This document shows, piece after piece, positions 1 through 9,700 of a stretch of DNA of 34,440 nucleotides. The notes under the pieces are model-generated. The model saw only the letters and a program-made list of their open reading frames with translations, ran no database searches and was not told the origin of the DNA. The position numbers and the translations under genes are program-made. The stretch's first letter is position 1. Each line of letters begins with the position of its first letter. The stretch comes from JABMPO01 sp964539785 (GTDB lineage Bacteria > Fidelibacterota > Marinisomatia > Marinisomatales > TCS56): the NCBI GenBank assembly GCA_964539785.1, contig CAZIJQ010000025.1, positions 1 through 34,440 of the forward strand, read 5' to 3'.

Positions 1-72
1 GGAGTGTAGCTCAACTGGTAGAGCACCGGTCTCCAAAACCGGGGGTTGCGGGTTCGATTCCTGCCACTCCTG
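1..72 (+). tRNA. trnW: tRNA-Trp (CCA anticodon), 5' base cut off by window edge
   Basis: A complete cloverleaf can be folded apart from the first acceptor base, which would be the base just before the window and would pair with T71. The D arm is at about 9-24, the anticodon loop CTCCAAA has anticodon CCA at 33-35 (Trp), and the T loop TTCGATT is closed by GCGGG/CCTGC. The discriminator is G72. The 3' CCA is not encoded, because CGA follows, so a CCA-adding enzyme is required. tRNA-Trp directly upstream of secE-nusG is a common bacterial arrangement. Confidence 0.97.
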
Positions 73-95
73 CGAAATAAGTAAAGCGTAAAATT

Positions 96-278
96 ATGCT
101 GAAAAAAATTCAACAATTTCTATTAGACGTACAGTTTGAATTGAAGAAAGTATCTTGGCCGACCTGGGAAGAATTGCGTGGGTCAACTTTTATAGTACTA
201 TCTTTGTCGATAATTCTGGGCGCATTCCTTTTTGTAGTAGATATTGTTTTATCGCGCGTGTTGACCATATTGCTGTAA
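96..278 (+). CDS. secE: Preprotein translocase subunit SecE
   Basis: A 60-residue protein of the short, single-helix SecE type. The amphipathic N-terminal part carries the family motif ELKKVSWPTWEEL (about residues 15-27). One hydrophobic transmembrane segment follows at about 32-58. SecE clamps the SecY channel in the inner membrane, and secY lies downstream in the same block at 24406. The gene starts 23 nt after the tRNA, leaving no room for the rpmG (L33) gene often found here. Its stop is 3 nt before nusG. Confidence 0.97.
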   Translation: MLKKIQQFLLDVQFELKKVSWPTWEELRGSTFIVLSLSIILGAFLFVVDIVLSRVLTILL

Positions 279-281
279 TCT

Positions 282-809
282 ATGGATTGGTATACACTAC
301 GCGCAATCTCTGGTAAAGAGAAAAAAATCCGCGATGCTTTGATTATTGAAGCCGAGCGTGAAGGATTAGCTTTGGATATATCAGAGGTGTTAGTACCGTC
401 TGAAAATGTAGTTGAAATGCGCGACGGAAAGAAAAAAATAAGAAATAAGGTTTTTTTCCCCGGATATTTATTTATCAAGATGGAGTTAACCAGCGCAACT
501 CGCTACTTGGTTGAGAATCTCAATGGAGTAATCAGCTTTGTTGGTCCACAGGGTGAACCGCAAACGTTGAAACCCGAGGAAATAAATCGGATTCTTGGTG
601 AAGTTGAGGGGATGGATGGCCGTGAGGTTATGGCACATCCGTTCAAAGTTGGAGACGCAGTCAAAGTAGTTGATGGTCCTTTCAATGATTTCAAAGGCTA
701 TGTCCAGGAAATCAATGTTGAGAAACAAAAAGTAAAGGTAACCGTCAGCATATTTGGTCGTCCAACTCCAATAGAATTGGACTTTTTACAAGTGGAAATA
801 GAAAAATAG
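282..809 (+). CDS. nusG: Transcription termination/antitermination factor NusG
   Basis: A 175-residue protein of normal length. The NGN domain (about residues 1-110) begins with the typical DWYTLRAISGKEKK and contains the FFPGYLF motif at 58-64, which forms part of the RNA polymerase clamp-binding face. A C-terminal KOW domain starts at about 122 (VGDAVKVVDGPFNDFKG). NusG binds the beta' clamp helices and couples transcription to Rho or to ribosomal S10. Genes for these partners (rpoC, rpsJ) are in this window. It sits in the usual secE-nusG-rplK order. Confidence 0.98.
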   Translation: MDWYTLRAISGKEKKIRDALIIEAEREGLALDISEVLVPSENVVEMRDGKKKIRNKVFFPGYLFIKMELTSATRYLVENLNGVISFVGPQGEPQTLKPEEINRILGEVEGMDGREVMAHPFKVGDAVKVVDGPFNDFKGYVQEINVEKQKVKVTVSIFGRPTPIELDFLQVEIEK

Positions 810-818
810 TGTAGGAAT

Positions 819-1241
819 ATGGCCAAGAAAGTTATTACAATGATCAAGTTACAGATTCCTGCGGGTAAAGCAAACCCGGCTCCACCAATTGGTCCTGCAT
901 TGGGTCAGCATGGTGTGAATATTATGGAGTTTTGTAAAGCTTATAACGCTAAAACTCAAGACCAGGCAGGCATGATTATCCCGGTTGAAATCAATGTATA
1001 TGCTGATCGGAGTTTTTCATTTGTAACCAAAACTCCCCCCGCCTCGATTCTATTAATTAAGGCAGCCAAAATTGAAAAAGGATCTGCTATCCCTAATCGT
1101 GATAAAGTTGGTAGTGTAACCCAGGAAGATATTCGCCAGATCGCGGAATTGAAAATGCCGGATTTGAATGCGAATACTATTGAACAGGCCATGAGAATGA
1201 TCGCCGGTACCGCTGTAAGCATGGGCATCACGGTTAAATAG
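819..1241 (+). CDS. rplK: 50S ribosomal protein L11
   Basis: A 140-residue L11. The N-terminal domain has the conserved PPIGPALGQHGVN motif (about residues 22-34), the region that contacts the thiostrepton loop and L10/L12 stalk base. The C-terminal rRNA-binding domain ends in AGTAVSMGITVK. L11 binds the GTPase-associated centre of 23S rRNA, where EF-G and EF-Tu (both encoded downstream) act. It is 9 nt after nusG and 8 nt before rplA, so cotranscription is likely. Confidence 0.98.
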   Translation: MAKKVITMIKLQIPAGKANPAPPIGPALGQHGVNIMEFCKAYNAKTQDQAGMIIPVEINVYADRSFSFVTKTPPASILLIKAAKIEKGSAIPNRDKVGSVTQEDIRQIAELKMPDLNANTIEQAMRMIAGTAVSMGITVK

Positions 1242-1249
1242 GTAAGGCC

Positions 1250-1939
1250 ATGAAAAAATCAAAAAATATTAAAGCAATCACTGAAAAATTTGATAAATCC
1301 ATTGAATACACAATTACTGATGCTGTTAAAATGGTAAAAGATTTTAAGTTTACCAAGTTTGATGAATCAGTCGATTTGGCGATTAACCTTGGTGTTGATC
1401 CACGCCATGCTGATCAAAATATCCGTGTAACCACATCGCTTCCCCATGGAACCGGTAAAAAGGTTAAAGTGCTGGTGCTGACGCGGGGACCACAGGAAAA
1501 GGCCGCTCTTGATGCCGGTGCCGACTATGTTGGCAATACCGAATACATCGAGAAGATAAAGACCGGTTGGGCGGATATGGATAAAGTAATTGCTACTCCT
1601 GATATGATGCCGGAGCTTGGTCGCTTAGGCAAAATATTGGGTCCGAAAGGCTTAATGCCAAATCCCAAGAGTGGCACCGTAACTAACGATGTTGCCAGTG
1701 CTGTAAAGGAAGTTAAAGCTGGAAAGATCGAATTACGGGTTGATAAAACTGGAATTATCCACTGTACCTGTGGTAAAATTTCTTTTGAGGCCGAGGCGCT
1801 GGTTGAGAATTCCAAAATGATTTTCAATACTATTCTCAAGGCCAAGCCTGCTGCTGTTAAGGGCACTTATATAAAGCGATTAACAATTTCATCGACCATG
1901 GGACCTGGTGTACGCGTAGATCAGGCAACAATGAGGTAA
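1250..1939 (+). CDS. rplA: 50S ribosomal protein L1
   Basis: A 229-residue protein of standard bacterial L1 length. Recognisable blocks include TRGPQEKAALDAGADYVG and the highly conserved GRLGKILGPKGLMPNPKSGT in the central region. L1 forms the mobile L1 stalk that moves deacylated tRNA out of the E site. In enterobacteria it also represses its own rplK-rplA mRNA; the short rplK upstream region here shows no obvious L1-site mimic. The next gene starts after only 6 nt. Confidence 0.98.
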   Translation: MKKSKNIKAITEKFDKSIEYTITDAVKMVKDFKFTKFDESVDLAINLGVDPRHADQNIRVTTSLPHGTGKKVKVLVLTRGPQEKAALDAGADYVGNTEYIEKIKTGWADMDKVIATPDMMPELGRLGKILGPKGLMPNPKSGTVTNDVASAVKEVKAGKIELRVDKTGIIHCTCGKISFEAEALVENSKMIFNTILKAKPAAVKGTYIKRLTISSTMGPGVRVDQATMR

Positions 1940-1945
1940 GTTCTG

Positions 1946-2461
1946 ATGCCGAACACAAAAAATATTACAAAAGTAGCAGAATTATCAGAAAAATTCAATA
2001 ACGCCAATACAATTTATTTTACTGATTATCTCGGTTTGGATGTTGCATCAATAACCGAGCTCCGAAGTGAATTTTTTAAATCCGATGTTGAATACCTGGT
2101 CGCGAAGAATACACTTGTTAAACTTGCTGCTGAAAACAATAATTTCGTTGATATCAGTGAAATATTGGCTGGTTCGACGGCTCTGGCGATTACTTATGAA
2201 GAGCCAACTGCAGCAGCAAAAATTTTGAAAAAATTTGTAAAAGAGCACAAACTACCTACTGTTAAAGGCGTTCTATTCGAAGGTAGTTTACATGGTACTG
2301 ATGCATTAGAGAGATTGGCAAGTTTACCAACTCGCGAGGAATCACTTTCCATGTTGTTAAGTGCGTTTCAGCAGCCAATGAGCAAGTTGGCTGCCACATT
2401 AAACGCATCACTGGCCAATCTGGCAAACGTGCTCGATAGTTTAAAAGAACAAAAATCCTAA
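1946..2461 (+). CDS. rplJ: 50S ribosomal protein L10
   Basis: A 171-residue L10, the stalk base protein. The N-terminal rRNA-binding domain has the familiar TIYFTDYLGLDVASITELRS pattern. The C-terminal helix (about 140-171, LSAFQQPMSKLAATLNASLA) is where L7/L12 dimers dock. rplL follows 26 nt downstream. The 6-nt gap from rplA leaves no room for the long L10-binding leader that regulates rplJL in E. coli and Bacillus, so autoregulation must differ or act elsewhere. Confidence 0.98.
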   Translation: MPNTKNITKVAELSEKFNNANTIYFTDYLGLDVASITELRSEFFKSDVEYLVAKNTLVKLAAENNNFVDISEILAGSTALAITYEEPTAAAKILKKFVKEHKLPTVKGVLFEGSLHGTDALERLASLPTREESLSMLLSAFQQPMSKLAATLNASLANLANVLDSLKEQKS

Positions 2462-2487
2462 TTCACTTAAAGCATAGGAGTTGAACA

Positions 2488-2871
2488 ATGTCTGAGATCA
2501 CAAGGGCAGACGTTTTAACGTATCTGGAATCAGCAAACATGATGGAAATCGCTGATCTCGTTAAAGATATTGAAGATAAATTTGGTGTTACAGCAGCAGC
2601 GCCAGTAGCAATGGCAGCCGCCCCGGCCGCCGGTGGACAAGACGCGGCAGCTGAAGAACAAACTGAATTTGACGTTATGTTAACCTCAATCGGTCAACAA
2701 AAAATCAATGTTATCAAAGTTGTGCGTTCTCTCACCAGCCTTGGTTTGAAAGAAGCTAAAGAACTGGTTGATAATGCACCGAAAGCCGTCAAGGAAGCTG
2801 TCAGTAAAGCTGAAGCTGAAGAAACCAAAGCCAAACTTGAAGAAGCAGGCGCTACAGTTGAGCTTAAATAG
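2488..2871 (+). CDS. rplL: 50S ribosomal protein L7/L12
   Basis: A 127-residue stalk protein. The N-terminal dimerisation domain is at about 1-33. It is followed by an Ala/Pro/Gly-rich flexible hinge (about 34-55, rich in APVAMAAAPAAGG) and the factor-binding C-terminal domain with INVIKVVRSLTSLGLKEAK. L12 recruits EF-G, EF-Tu and IF2. A strong Shine-Dalgarno AGGAG at 2476-2480, stronger than for most neighbours, fits the need for several copies of L12 per ribosome. Confidence 0.98.
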   Translation: MSEITRADVLTYLESANMMEIADLVKDIEDKFGVTAAAPVAMAAAPAAGGQDAAAEEQTEFDVMLTSIGQQKINVIKVVRSLTSLGLKEAKELVDNAPKAVKEAVSKAEAEETKAKLEEAGATVELK

Positions 2872-2922
2872 TCTGATTTATTCTGGTTTTAATCTACTGT
2901 TTCACAATCATTAAATTGACAT

Positions 2923-2928
2923 AGGAGG
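2923..2928 (+). promoter_or_regulatory. Shine-Dalgarno for rpoB, fixing a TTG start
   Basis: AGGAGG lies 5 nt before the TTG at 2934. The encoded N-terminus (initiator followed by RATINQRTKRVSFSR) matches an RpoB beginning and no ATG lies nearby in frame, so TTG is taken as the start. Confidence 0.85.
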
Positions 2929-2933
2929 CTTGT

Positions 2934-5900
2934 TTGCGAGCCACTATTAATCAGCGCACAAAACGGGTTTCGTTCTCACGAATCCCTTCAATTGTTGAGA
3001 TTCCTGATTTGCTTGCTGTTCAAACGGGAGCATTTGAGGATTTCATTCAAGAACATGTATTAGAAGACGAGCGTGATCTAATTGGGTTGCAGGATGTTTT
3101 TTCCAATGCCTTTCCCATTGAGGATCCTCATCGTAATTATGTTCTTGAATACAAAAGCTATCTATTGGGATTGCCGAAATACGGTCCGGATGAATGTATT
3201 GATCGCGGTGTAACTTATTCTGTGCCGTTAAAAGCACGGTTGATATTGCACATTACCGACGAAAGCAATAAAAACGAGTATGCCCAGAGTATTGAGCAAG
3301 AAGTCTATTTTGGAAATATTCCCAAAATGACTGAAAAAGGCACCTTTATTATTAACGGTGCCGAACGGGTAATAGTATCGCAGTTACAGCGTTCACCGGG
3401 CGTATTTTTTGATGACTCAATACATCCCAATGGTACAAAATTGTTCCAGGCCAGAATTATACCTTTCCGTGGATCATGGGTCGACTTTACTACTGATATT
3501 AATGATTGTCTGTTTGCAATCATTGATCGCCGTAGAAAATTCCCGGTAACAATATTATTACGATCTCTTGGATTCTCGACTAATGCCGATATTTTTCGTG
3601 CTTTTAAATGTATTACCAAAGTTAAAACTAAAGGTAAGAAAGCCAAGAAATCTATCGGATCGACGATTACCGATGATATAGTAAATCTGGAAACTGGTGA
3701 AATTTACTTTGAAGGTGGTTCAATTCTAACGGAAGAAATGTTGAAAACCCTTTCGGAAGCCGGAATAGCTGAATTCGAAGTCGTTAATGGCGAAGAGAAT
3801 TTTACTGCCCAATTATTGTTGAATACGATTGGAAAAGATCCCACCGCTAATACCGAAGAAGCACTCGGACTGCTTTATAAATTGCTGCGATCAGGCGATC
3901 CGCCCAATCTGGAAACAGCTCAGAAATTTATTGAGCGCATTTTCTTCAGCCCCAAGAAATATGATTTGGGGCAAGTGGGTCGATACCGTCTGAATCAACA
4001 GTTCGCTCTGAATGTATCTGTCGATAATACGGTTCTCACAATTGATGATATCATCATGGTTATCACTTTCCTTATTGATATGCGTAAAGGTGAGCGTGGT
4101 ACTGATGATATTGATCATCTTGGCAATCGTCGGGTTAAAACAATTGGTGAACAGCTAACAAATCAGTTCAGCGTTGCTCTTAGCCGCATGATGCGTACAA
4201 TCATGGAGCGCATGAATTTGCGTGAATCTGAGAGTATAACCCCGCAGGATTTGATTAATTCACGGGTTGTTACCACAGTTATTAACACTTTCTTTGGCAC
4301 AAGCCAATTATCGCAGTTTGGCGATCAAACAAATCCGCTGGCAGAAATCACGCATAAACGACGCATTTCTTCGTTGGGTCCAGGTGGACTAACACGGGAG
4401 CGGGCCGGATTTGAAGTTCGTGACGTGCACTATACCCATTATGGGCGATTATGTCCTATTGAAACGCCTGAAGGTCCCAATATTGGTTTGATTTCCTCAT
4501 TGGCGCTGCTCGGAAAAGTTAATAAACATGGTTTTATCGAGGCTCCTTATAGAATTATCAAGCGCAAGGATAATGAAGCTTTTGCAACTAAAGAGTTGAA
4601 ATATCTATCCGCTGATGATGAAGATCGTGTATTGATCGCACAGTCCAATATTACTCTTGATAAAGACAACAATAACCGGCTTACTGATGAGCGCATTCGT
4701 GCGCGCATTAAAGGCGATTTTCCTATGGTTGAGCCGGATGAAATCAAATTTATGGATGTCGCACCAAACCAGATTCTCAGTGTGGCTGCGGCTCTGATTC
4801 CGTTTTTGGATCACGATGATGCCAACCGTGCGTTGATGGGCTCGAATATGCAGCGCCAGTCGGTTCCTTTGATGAGACCAAAAGCACCGATTGTCGGAAC
4901 CGGTCTGGAAGGTAAGGTCGCCGTGGATTCCCGGACTTGCACCACAGCTCCGGAAGCCGGCGTCGTGCAATATGTCGATTCTGATAAAATCGTTCTTAAA
5001 ACTGAAGTTGTACCTGATGAATTGACCTTGATTGAGGGTGAAAATCTGCTCACAATCAAGATGCAAAAGTATAAGCGTACGAACCAGAACACCTGTCAGA
5101 ATCAAAGACCGCTCGTTAAGGTTGGTCAAAAGATCAAAAAGGGACAAGTTGTAGCTGACGGTACCAGTACTGAGAATGGTGAGTTGGCACTTGGATCTAA
5201 TATTAAAGTAGCTTTCATGCCTTGGCGTGGTTACAATTTTGAAGACGCCATCGTCCTAAGCGAACGTCTGGTAAAGGATGATATTTATACGTCCATCCAT
5301 ATCAATGAGATTGAATTGGAAGTGCGTGACACCAAACGGGGCGAGGAAGAATTAACGCCTGAAATACCGAATGTCAGCGAAGAAGCTACCAAAGAATTGA
5401 ATGAAGACGGAATCGTGCGAATCGGTGCCCGGATTAAGGAAGGCGATATACTGATTGGAAAGGTTACTCCCAAGGGAGAAACTGACCCGACTCCGGAAGA
5501 AAAATTACTGCGTGCTATTTTTGGTGAAAAGGCTGGTGAAGTCAAAGATGCTTCAAAGCGAGCCGATCCAGGTATTAAAGGCGTGGTAATTGATTCCAAG
5601 CTGTTCCAGAAAAGTGATCGTAGTAACCGTGTGGAAGAACGTCGGATTATCGAAGGGTTGCAGAAAGTAGCCCGCGAAGAGAAGACGACATTGAAAACCG
5701 CTCGTGATGAAAAACTGTTTGACTCGCTTGTGGGCCAGATCTCCAACGGTATTCGTGATATCAGTACCGGACGTACACTGATAAAAAAATCTACCAAGCT
5801 GACCGCTAAAAGACTCAACAGTTTTGATCTTGAGCGATTTGCGCTGGACGAATCCTGGGTGGAAGATCCCGCGGTCTGGAAGAAAATTCGTACCATCTGG

Positions 5901-6716
5901 GGATCATATCGGAAATTGTGGAAACAGATTGAAAATATCCTGGAAAAGGAAGTTTTTAAACTGCGTGTTGGTGATGAACTTCAGCCCGGTATTCTTAAAC
6001 TTGCTAAAGTTTTTGTCGCTAATAAAAGAAAAATTCAGATTGGTGATAAAATGGCGGGACGCCATGGAAATAAAGGTGTTATTGCGACTATCGTACCAGA
6101 GGAAGATATGCCATATATGGAAGACGGAACCCCAATTGATATTGTTCTAAATCCGCTTGGCGTACCTTCACGTATGAATCTCGGACAGCTTTATGAAACC
6201 ATGCTTGGGTGGGCTGGTGACTTGCTGGGGCTTAAGTATAATACCGCCGCTTTTGATGGCGCCAACCCCGAACAGGTTAAGGAAGAGCTGATTAAAGCTG
6301 GTTTAGCTACTTCCGGTAAAACTACCTTGATTGATGGCCGAACTGGAGAAGAATTTTTTCATCCGGTGACTGTCGGTCAGATTTATATGATGAAACTCAA
6401 CCACATGGTTGATGATAAAATGCATGCTCGTTCAACGGGACCCTACTCATTGATTACTCAACAGCCTCTGGGTGGAAAAGCTCAATTCGGCGGACAACGG
6501 TTTGGAGAAATGGAATGCTGGGCACTGGAAGCATACGGTGCAGCTCATACATTGCATGAAATTCTTACTGTCAAATCCGATGATGTTGATGGACGTTCAA
6601 AGGTCTATAATGCCATTGTCCGTGGTGAAGATCTTCCCGTTTATGGAGTTCCTGAATCCTTCAATGTTCTTATTAAAGAATTGCAAGGATTGGGCTTAGA
6701 TGTTGAACTTGAATAA
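2934..6716 (+). CDS. rpoB: DNA-directed RNA polymerase subunit beta
   Basis: A 1260-residue beta subunit with a TTG start. The fork/rifampicin-pocket region lies around residues 457-485 (QLSQFGDQTNPLAEITHKRR, then GPGGL), followed by GRLCPIETPEGPNIGL. The active-site lysine region includes GDKMAGRHGNKG around 1037-1045, and the C-terminal clamp segment has GGKAQFGGQRFGEMECWALE. Relative to the E. coli rifampicin cluster, the position equivalent to Met515 is Gly463 and that of Asn518 is Thr466. The gene is 12 nt upstream of rpoC, and the two are surely cotranscribed. Confidence 0.99.
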   Translation: MRATINQRTKRVSFSRIPSIVEIPDLLAVQTGAFEDFIQEHVLEDERDLIGLQDVFSNAFPIEDPHRNYVLEYKSYLLGLPKYGPDECIDRGVTYSVPLKARLILHITDESNKNEYAQSIEQEVYFGNIPKMTEKGTFIINGAERVIVSQLQRSPGVFFDDSIHPNGTKLFQARIIPFRGSWVDFTTDINDCLFAIIDRRRKFPVTILLRSLGFSTNADIFRAFKCITKVKTKGKKAKKSIGSTITDDIVNLETGEIYFEGGSILTEEMLKTLSEAGIAEFEVVNGEENFTAQLLLNTIGKDPTANTEEALGLLYKLLRSGDPPNLETAQKFIERIFFSPKKYDLGQVGRYRLNQQFALNVSVDNTVLTIDDIIMVITFLIDMRKGERGTDDIDHLGNRRVKTIGEQLTNQFSVALSRMMRTIMERMNLRESESITPQDLINSRVVTTVINTFFGTSQLSQFGDQTNPLAEITHKRRISSLGPGGLTRERAGFEVRDVHYTHYGRLCPIETPEGPNIGLISSLALLGKVNKHGFIEAPYRIIKRKDNEAFATKELKYLSADDEDRVLIAQSNITLDKDNNNRLTDERIRARIKGDFPMVEPDEIKFMDVAPNQILSVAAALIPFLDHDDANRALMGSNMQRQSVPLMRPKAPIVGTGLEGKVAVDSRTCTTAPEAGVVQYVDSDKIVLKTEVVPDELTLIEGENLLTIKMQKYKRTNQNTCQNQRPLVKVGQKIKKGQVVADGTSTENGELALGSNIKVAFMPWRGYNFEDAIVLSERLVKDDIYTSIHINEIELEVRDTKRGEEELTPEIPNVSEEATKELNEDGIVRIGARIKEGDILIGKVTPKGETDPTPEEKLLRAIFGEKAGEVKDASKRADPGIKGVVIDSKLFQKSDRSNRVEERRIIEGLQKVAREEKTTLKTARDEKLFDSLVGQISNGIRDISTGRTLIKKSTKLTAKRLNSFDLERFALDESWVEDPAVWKKIRTIWGSYRKLWKQIENILEKEVFKLRVGDELQPGILKLAKVFVANKRKIQIGDKMAGRHGNKGVIATIVPEEDMPYMEDGTPIDIVLNPLGVPSRMNLGQLYETMLGWAGDLLGLKYNTAAFDGANPEQVKEELIKAGLATSGKTTLIDGRTGEEFFHPVTVGQIYMMKLNHMVDDKMHARSTGPYSLITQQPLGGKAQFGGQRFGEMECWALEAYGAAHTLHEILTVKSDDVDGRSKVYNAIVRGEDLPVYGVPESFNVLIKELQGLGLDVELE

Positions 6717-6728
6717 TGGAGCTTTAGT

Positions 6729-9700
6729 TTGACTTACATTCAATCGTCAAAAACTGATATCAAGCGTGATTTTACTGCGGTAACAATTGGGCTATCATCG
6801 CCAGAAATGATTCTGGCTCGTTCCTACGGTGAAGTATTAAAACCGGAAACGATCAATTATCGGTCCTATAAACCGGAAAAAGACGGTTTATTCTGCGAAA
6901 AAATATTTGGACCGGTTAAAGATTATGAATGCCATTGCGGGAAATATAAGGGCATTCGCTATCGTGGTATTATATGTGATCGTTGCGGTGTTGAAGTTAC
7001 CCGTAAAAAAGTCCGTCGTGAGCGGATGGGGCATATTACTCTGGCAGTTCCTGTTGTACATATCTGGTATTTACGTTCTATTCCCAGTAAACTCAGTTAC
7101 CTGATTGGTCTGTCCACGAAAATCCTGGAAAGAATCATCTACTATGAAACTTTTGTAGTTGTTGAGCCCGGGAAAAGTGATAAACAGAGGCTTGAACTGA
7201 TCGACGAAGAAGAATATTTACAGCTCGAGCGCGAATATGGTTTTAATGCCGTTTCCGAAGATGATCGGGTAGAAGAAAATTATTTCATGGCTTCCATGGG
7301 TGGAGAAGCTATCAGGGATATCCTGGCCAGGATCAACCCACAGACACTTGCCAATACATTAGAAGATACACTCAAGAATTCACGGTCAAAACAAGCTCGC
7401 GAAGAGGCTTTGAAACGTTTGAAAGTGGTCAAGTCTTTCATACCGGACCCGACCAAGCCGAAATTGAATCGCCCAGAGTGGATGATAGTGGCGGTTTTAC
7501 CGGTCATACCGCCGGAATTACGACCATTGGTTCCTTTGGAAGGTGGCCGTTTTGCTGCCAGTGATTTGAATGATTTATATCGACGAATAATTATCCGCAA
7601 TAATCGGCTGAAACAATTAATCGATATCAAAGCTCCCGATGTTATCCTGCGTAATGAGAAACGGATGCTGCAGGAAGCGGTTGATGCGTTATTTGATAAT
7701 AGTCGTCGCCGTACTGCCATTCGCAGCGGTACTCGTCGGCCACTGAAATCATTATCGGATATGTTGCGAGGAAAAACCGGTCGTTTCAGACAGAATCTGC
7801 TTGGGAAACGGGTGGATTATTCAGGACGCTCAGTTATTGTAGTCGGACCGGAATTGAGCTTGAATGAGTGCGGACTGCCGAAAAATATGGCCTTAGAATT
7901 GTTTAAACCGCACATGATCCATGAATTGATTGCTCGTGGCCTGGCTCAGACTCCCAGAAGCGCAAAACTGATGGTCGAGAACCGTGAGCCCGAGGTTTAT
8001 GAAGTACTGGAATTTGTGGTAAAAGACCATCCGGTTATGTTAAACCGTGCACCGACTTTGCACCGCCTTGGTATTCAAGCATTTCAGCCGGTGCTGGTTG
8101 ATGGAAAAGCCATTCGGATTCATCCATTGGTTTGTACTGCTTTTAACGCTGACTTTGACGGTGATCAGATGGCGGTTCATGTTCCTTTATCAATCCCAGC
8201 CCAAATGGAAGCACGAATTTTGATGCTTTCCAGTCATAATATTTTACACCCCGCCAATGGTAAACCAATTGCTATTCCATCTCAAGATATGGTTCTCGGA
8301 AGTTATTACCTGACCCGCCAACGTACGGGCGCCAAGGGCGAAGGCCGGAAATTTGGTAATATTAAAGAAGTTAGTTTAGCGTATGAAAATAATATTGTTG
8401 AGCTGAATACTATAATTGATTTGCGGCACAAAGGAATTTGGCATAAAAATACCACCGTTGGTCGTGCAATCTTTAATTCTATATTACCCGACGAGCTTGA
8501 CTATGTCGACGAGATGATATCTAAGCGGAAGCTGGAGAAGATTGTCAATGAGAGTTATTTACTGGCCGGTAATTACCGCACTGTGACTTTCTTGGATGAT
8601 CTTAAAAACTTAGGTTTTTCGGTTGCTACCAAAAGTGGGATATCAATCTCTATTCGAGACATTATTATCCCCAAGCGAAAGACTGAGATAATTTCTAAAG
8701 CGCAGGATGAGGTCAACTCGATCCATGAGAAATTTGAGCGCCAAATATTAACCGATGGTGAGCGTTATAATAAGGTTATCGACGTCTGGACTCATGCCAC
8801 AAACCATGTTGCTGCCAGTATGATGGATAGTCTCATGAATGACGACCAGGGGTTTAATCCGGTTTACATGATGGCAGACTCCGGTGCTCGCGGAAGTCAA
8901 GACCAGATTAAACAGTTGGCTGGTATGCGTGGGCTGATGGCAAAACCCCAGAAAGCCATGACCGGTGGAAAAGGTGAAATTATTGAGAACCCGATTCTAT
9001 CCAATTTTAAGGAAGGTCTATCAGTTCTTGAATATTTCATCTCAACTCACGGTGCTCGTAAAGGATTGGCAGATACTGCTTTAAAAACTGCCGATGCCGG
9101 TTATCTGACTCGCCGCCTAGTCGATGTATCACAGGATGTTGTAATCAGTGAAGAAGACTGTGGCACAATTAATGGCATTGATATTTCCGACTTGAAAGAA
9201 GGGGAAGAAATTATCGAGCCGTTGGCCGATCGCATTCTTGGTCGTACTACTCTTGATGATTTTATTGTAGATGGTGAAGTAAAAATTACCGGTGGTTCAA
9301 TTATTACTGAGAAAGAAGCCGAAATCATTGATAATAGTAATGTTGAATCCGTCAGAATTAGATCAGTACTCACCTGTGATTCTCATCGTGGTGTTTGTGC
9401 AAAATGTTATGGTTGGAATTTGGCAACCCATGAGTTCGTCAATCTTGGTACCGCAGTTGGAATTCAGGCTGCTCAGAGCATCGGTGAGCCTGGTACCCAG
9501 CTTACCCTGCGAACTTTCCACATTGGTGGAACTGCAACTCGTATTATTGAAAAATCGGAAATGAAATCAAAATTGGCTGGTAAAGTAAAATTTTCGGACA
9601 ATTTTGAGATGGCGTCTCGCATTGATGAAACCGGTACCCCAGTTACTCGTTGCATGATTCGCCATGGAAAAATATCCGTACTTGACGAGAATAATAGTCC

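Noticed and set aside
73..95. Promoter between tRNA-Trp and secE
   Set aside because: Only 23 nt and no -35/-10 pair; the main promoter is presumably upstream of the window.
2872..2933. Attenuator or promoter between rplL and rpoB
   Set aside because: A perfect TTGACA occurs at 2916-2921, but no acceptable -10 follows at 16-18 nt and it would start inside rpoB. No stable hairpin is visible.
4605..5147. A 180-codon - strand open frame within rpoB
   Set aside because: Antisense to conserved beta-subunit sequence and without recognisable features.
5285..5896. A 203-codon - strand open frame within rpoB
   Set aside because: Ser/Arg-rich composition with no domain, fully antisense to conserved RpoB sequence; a shadow frame.
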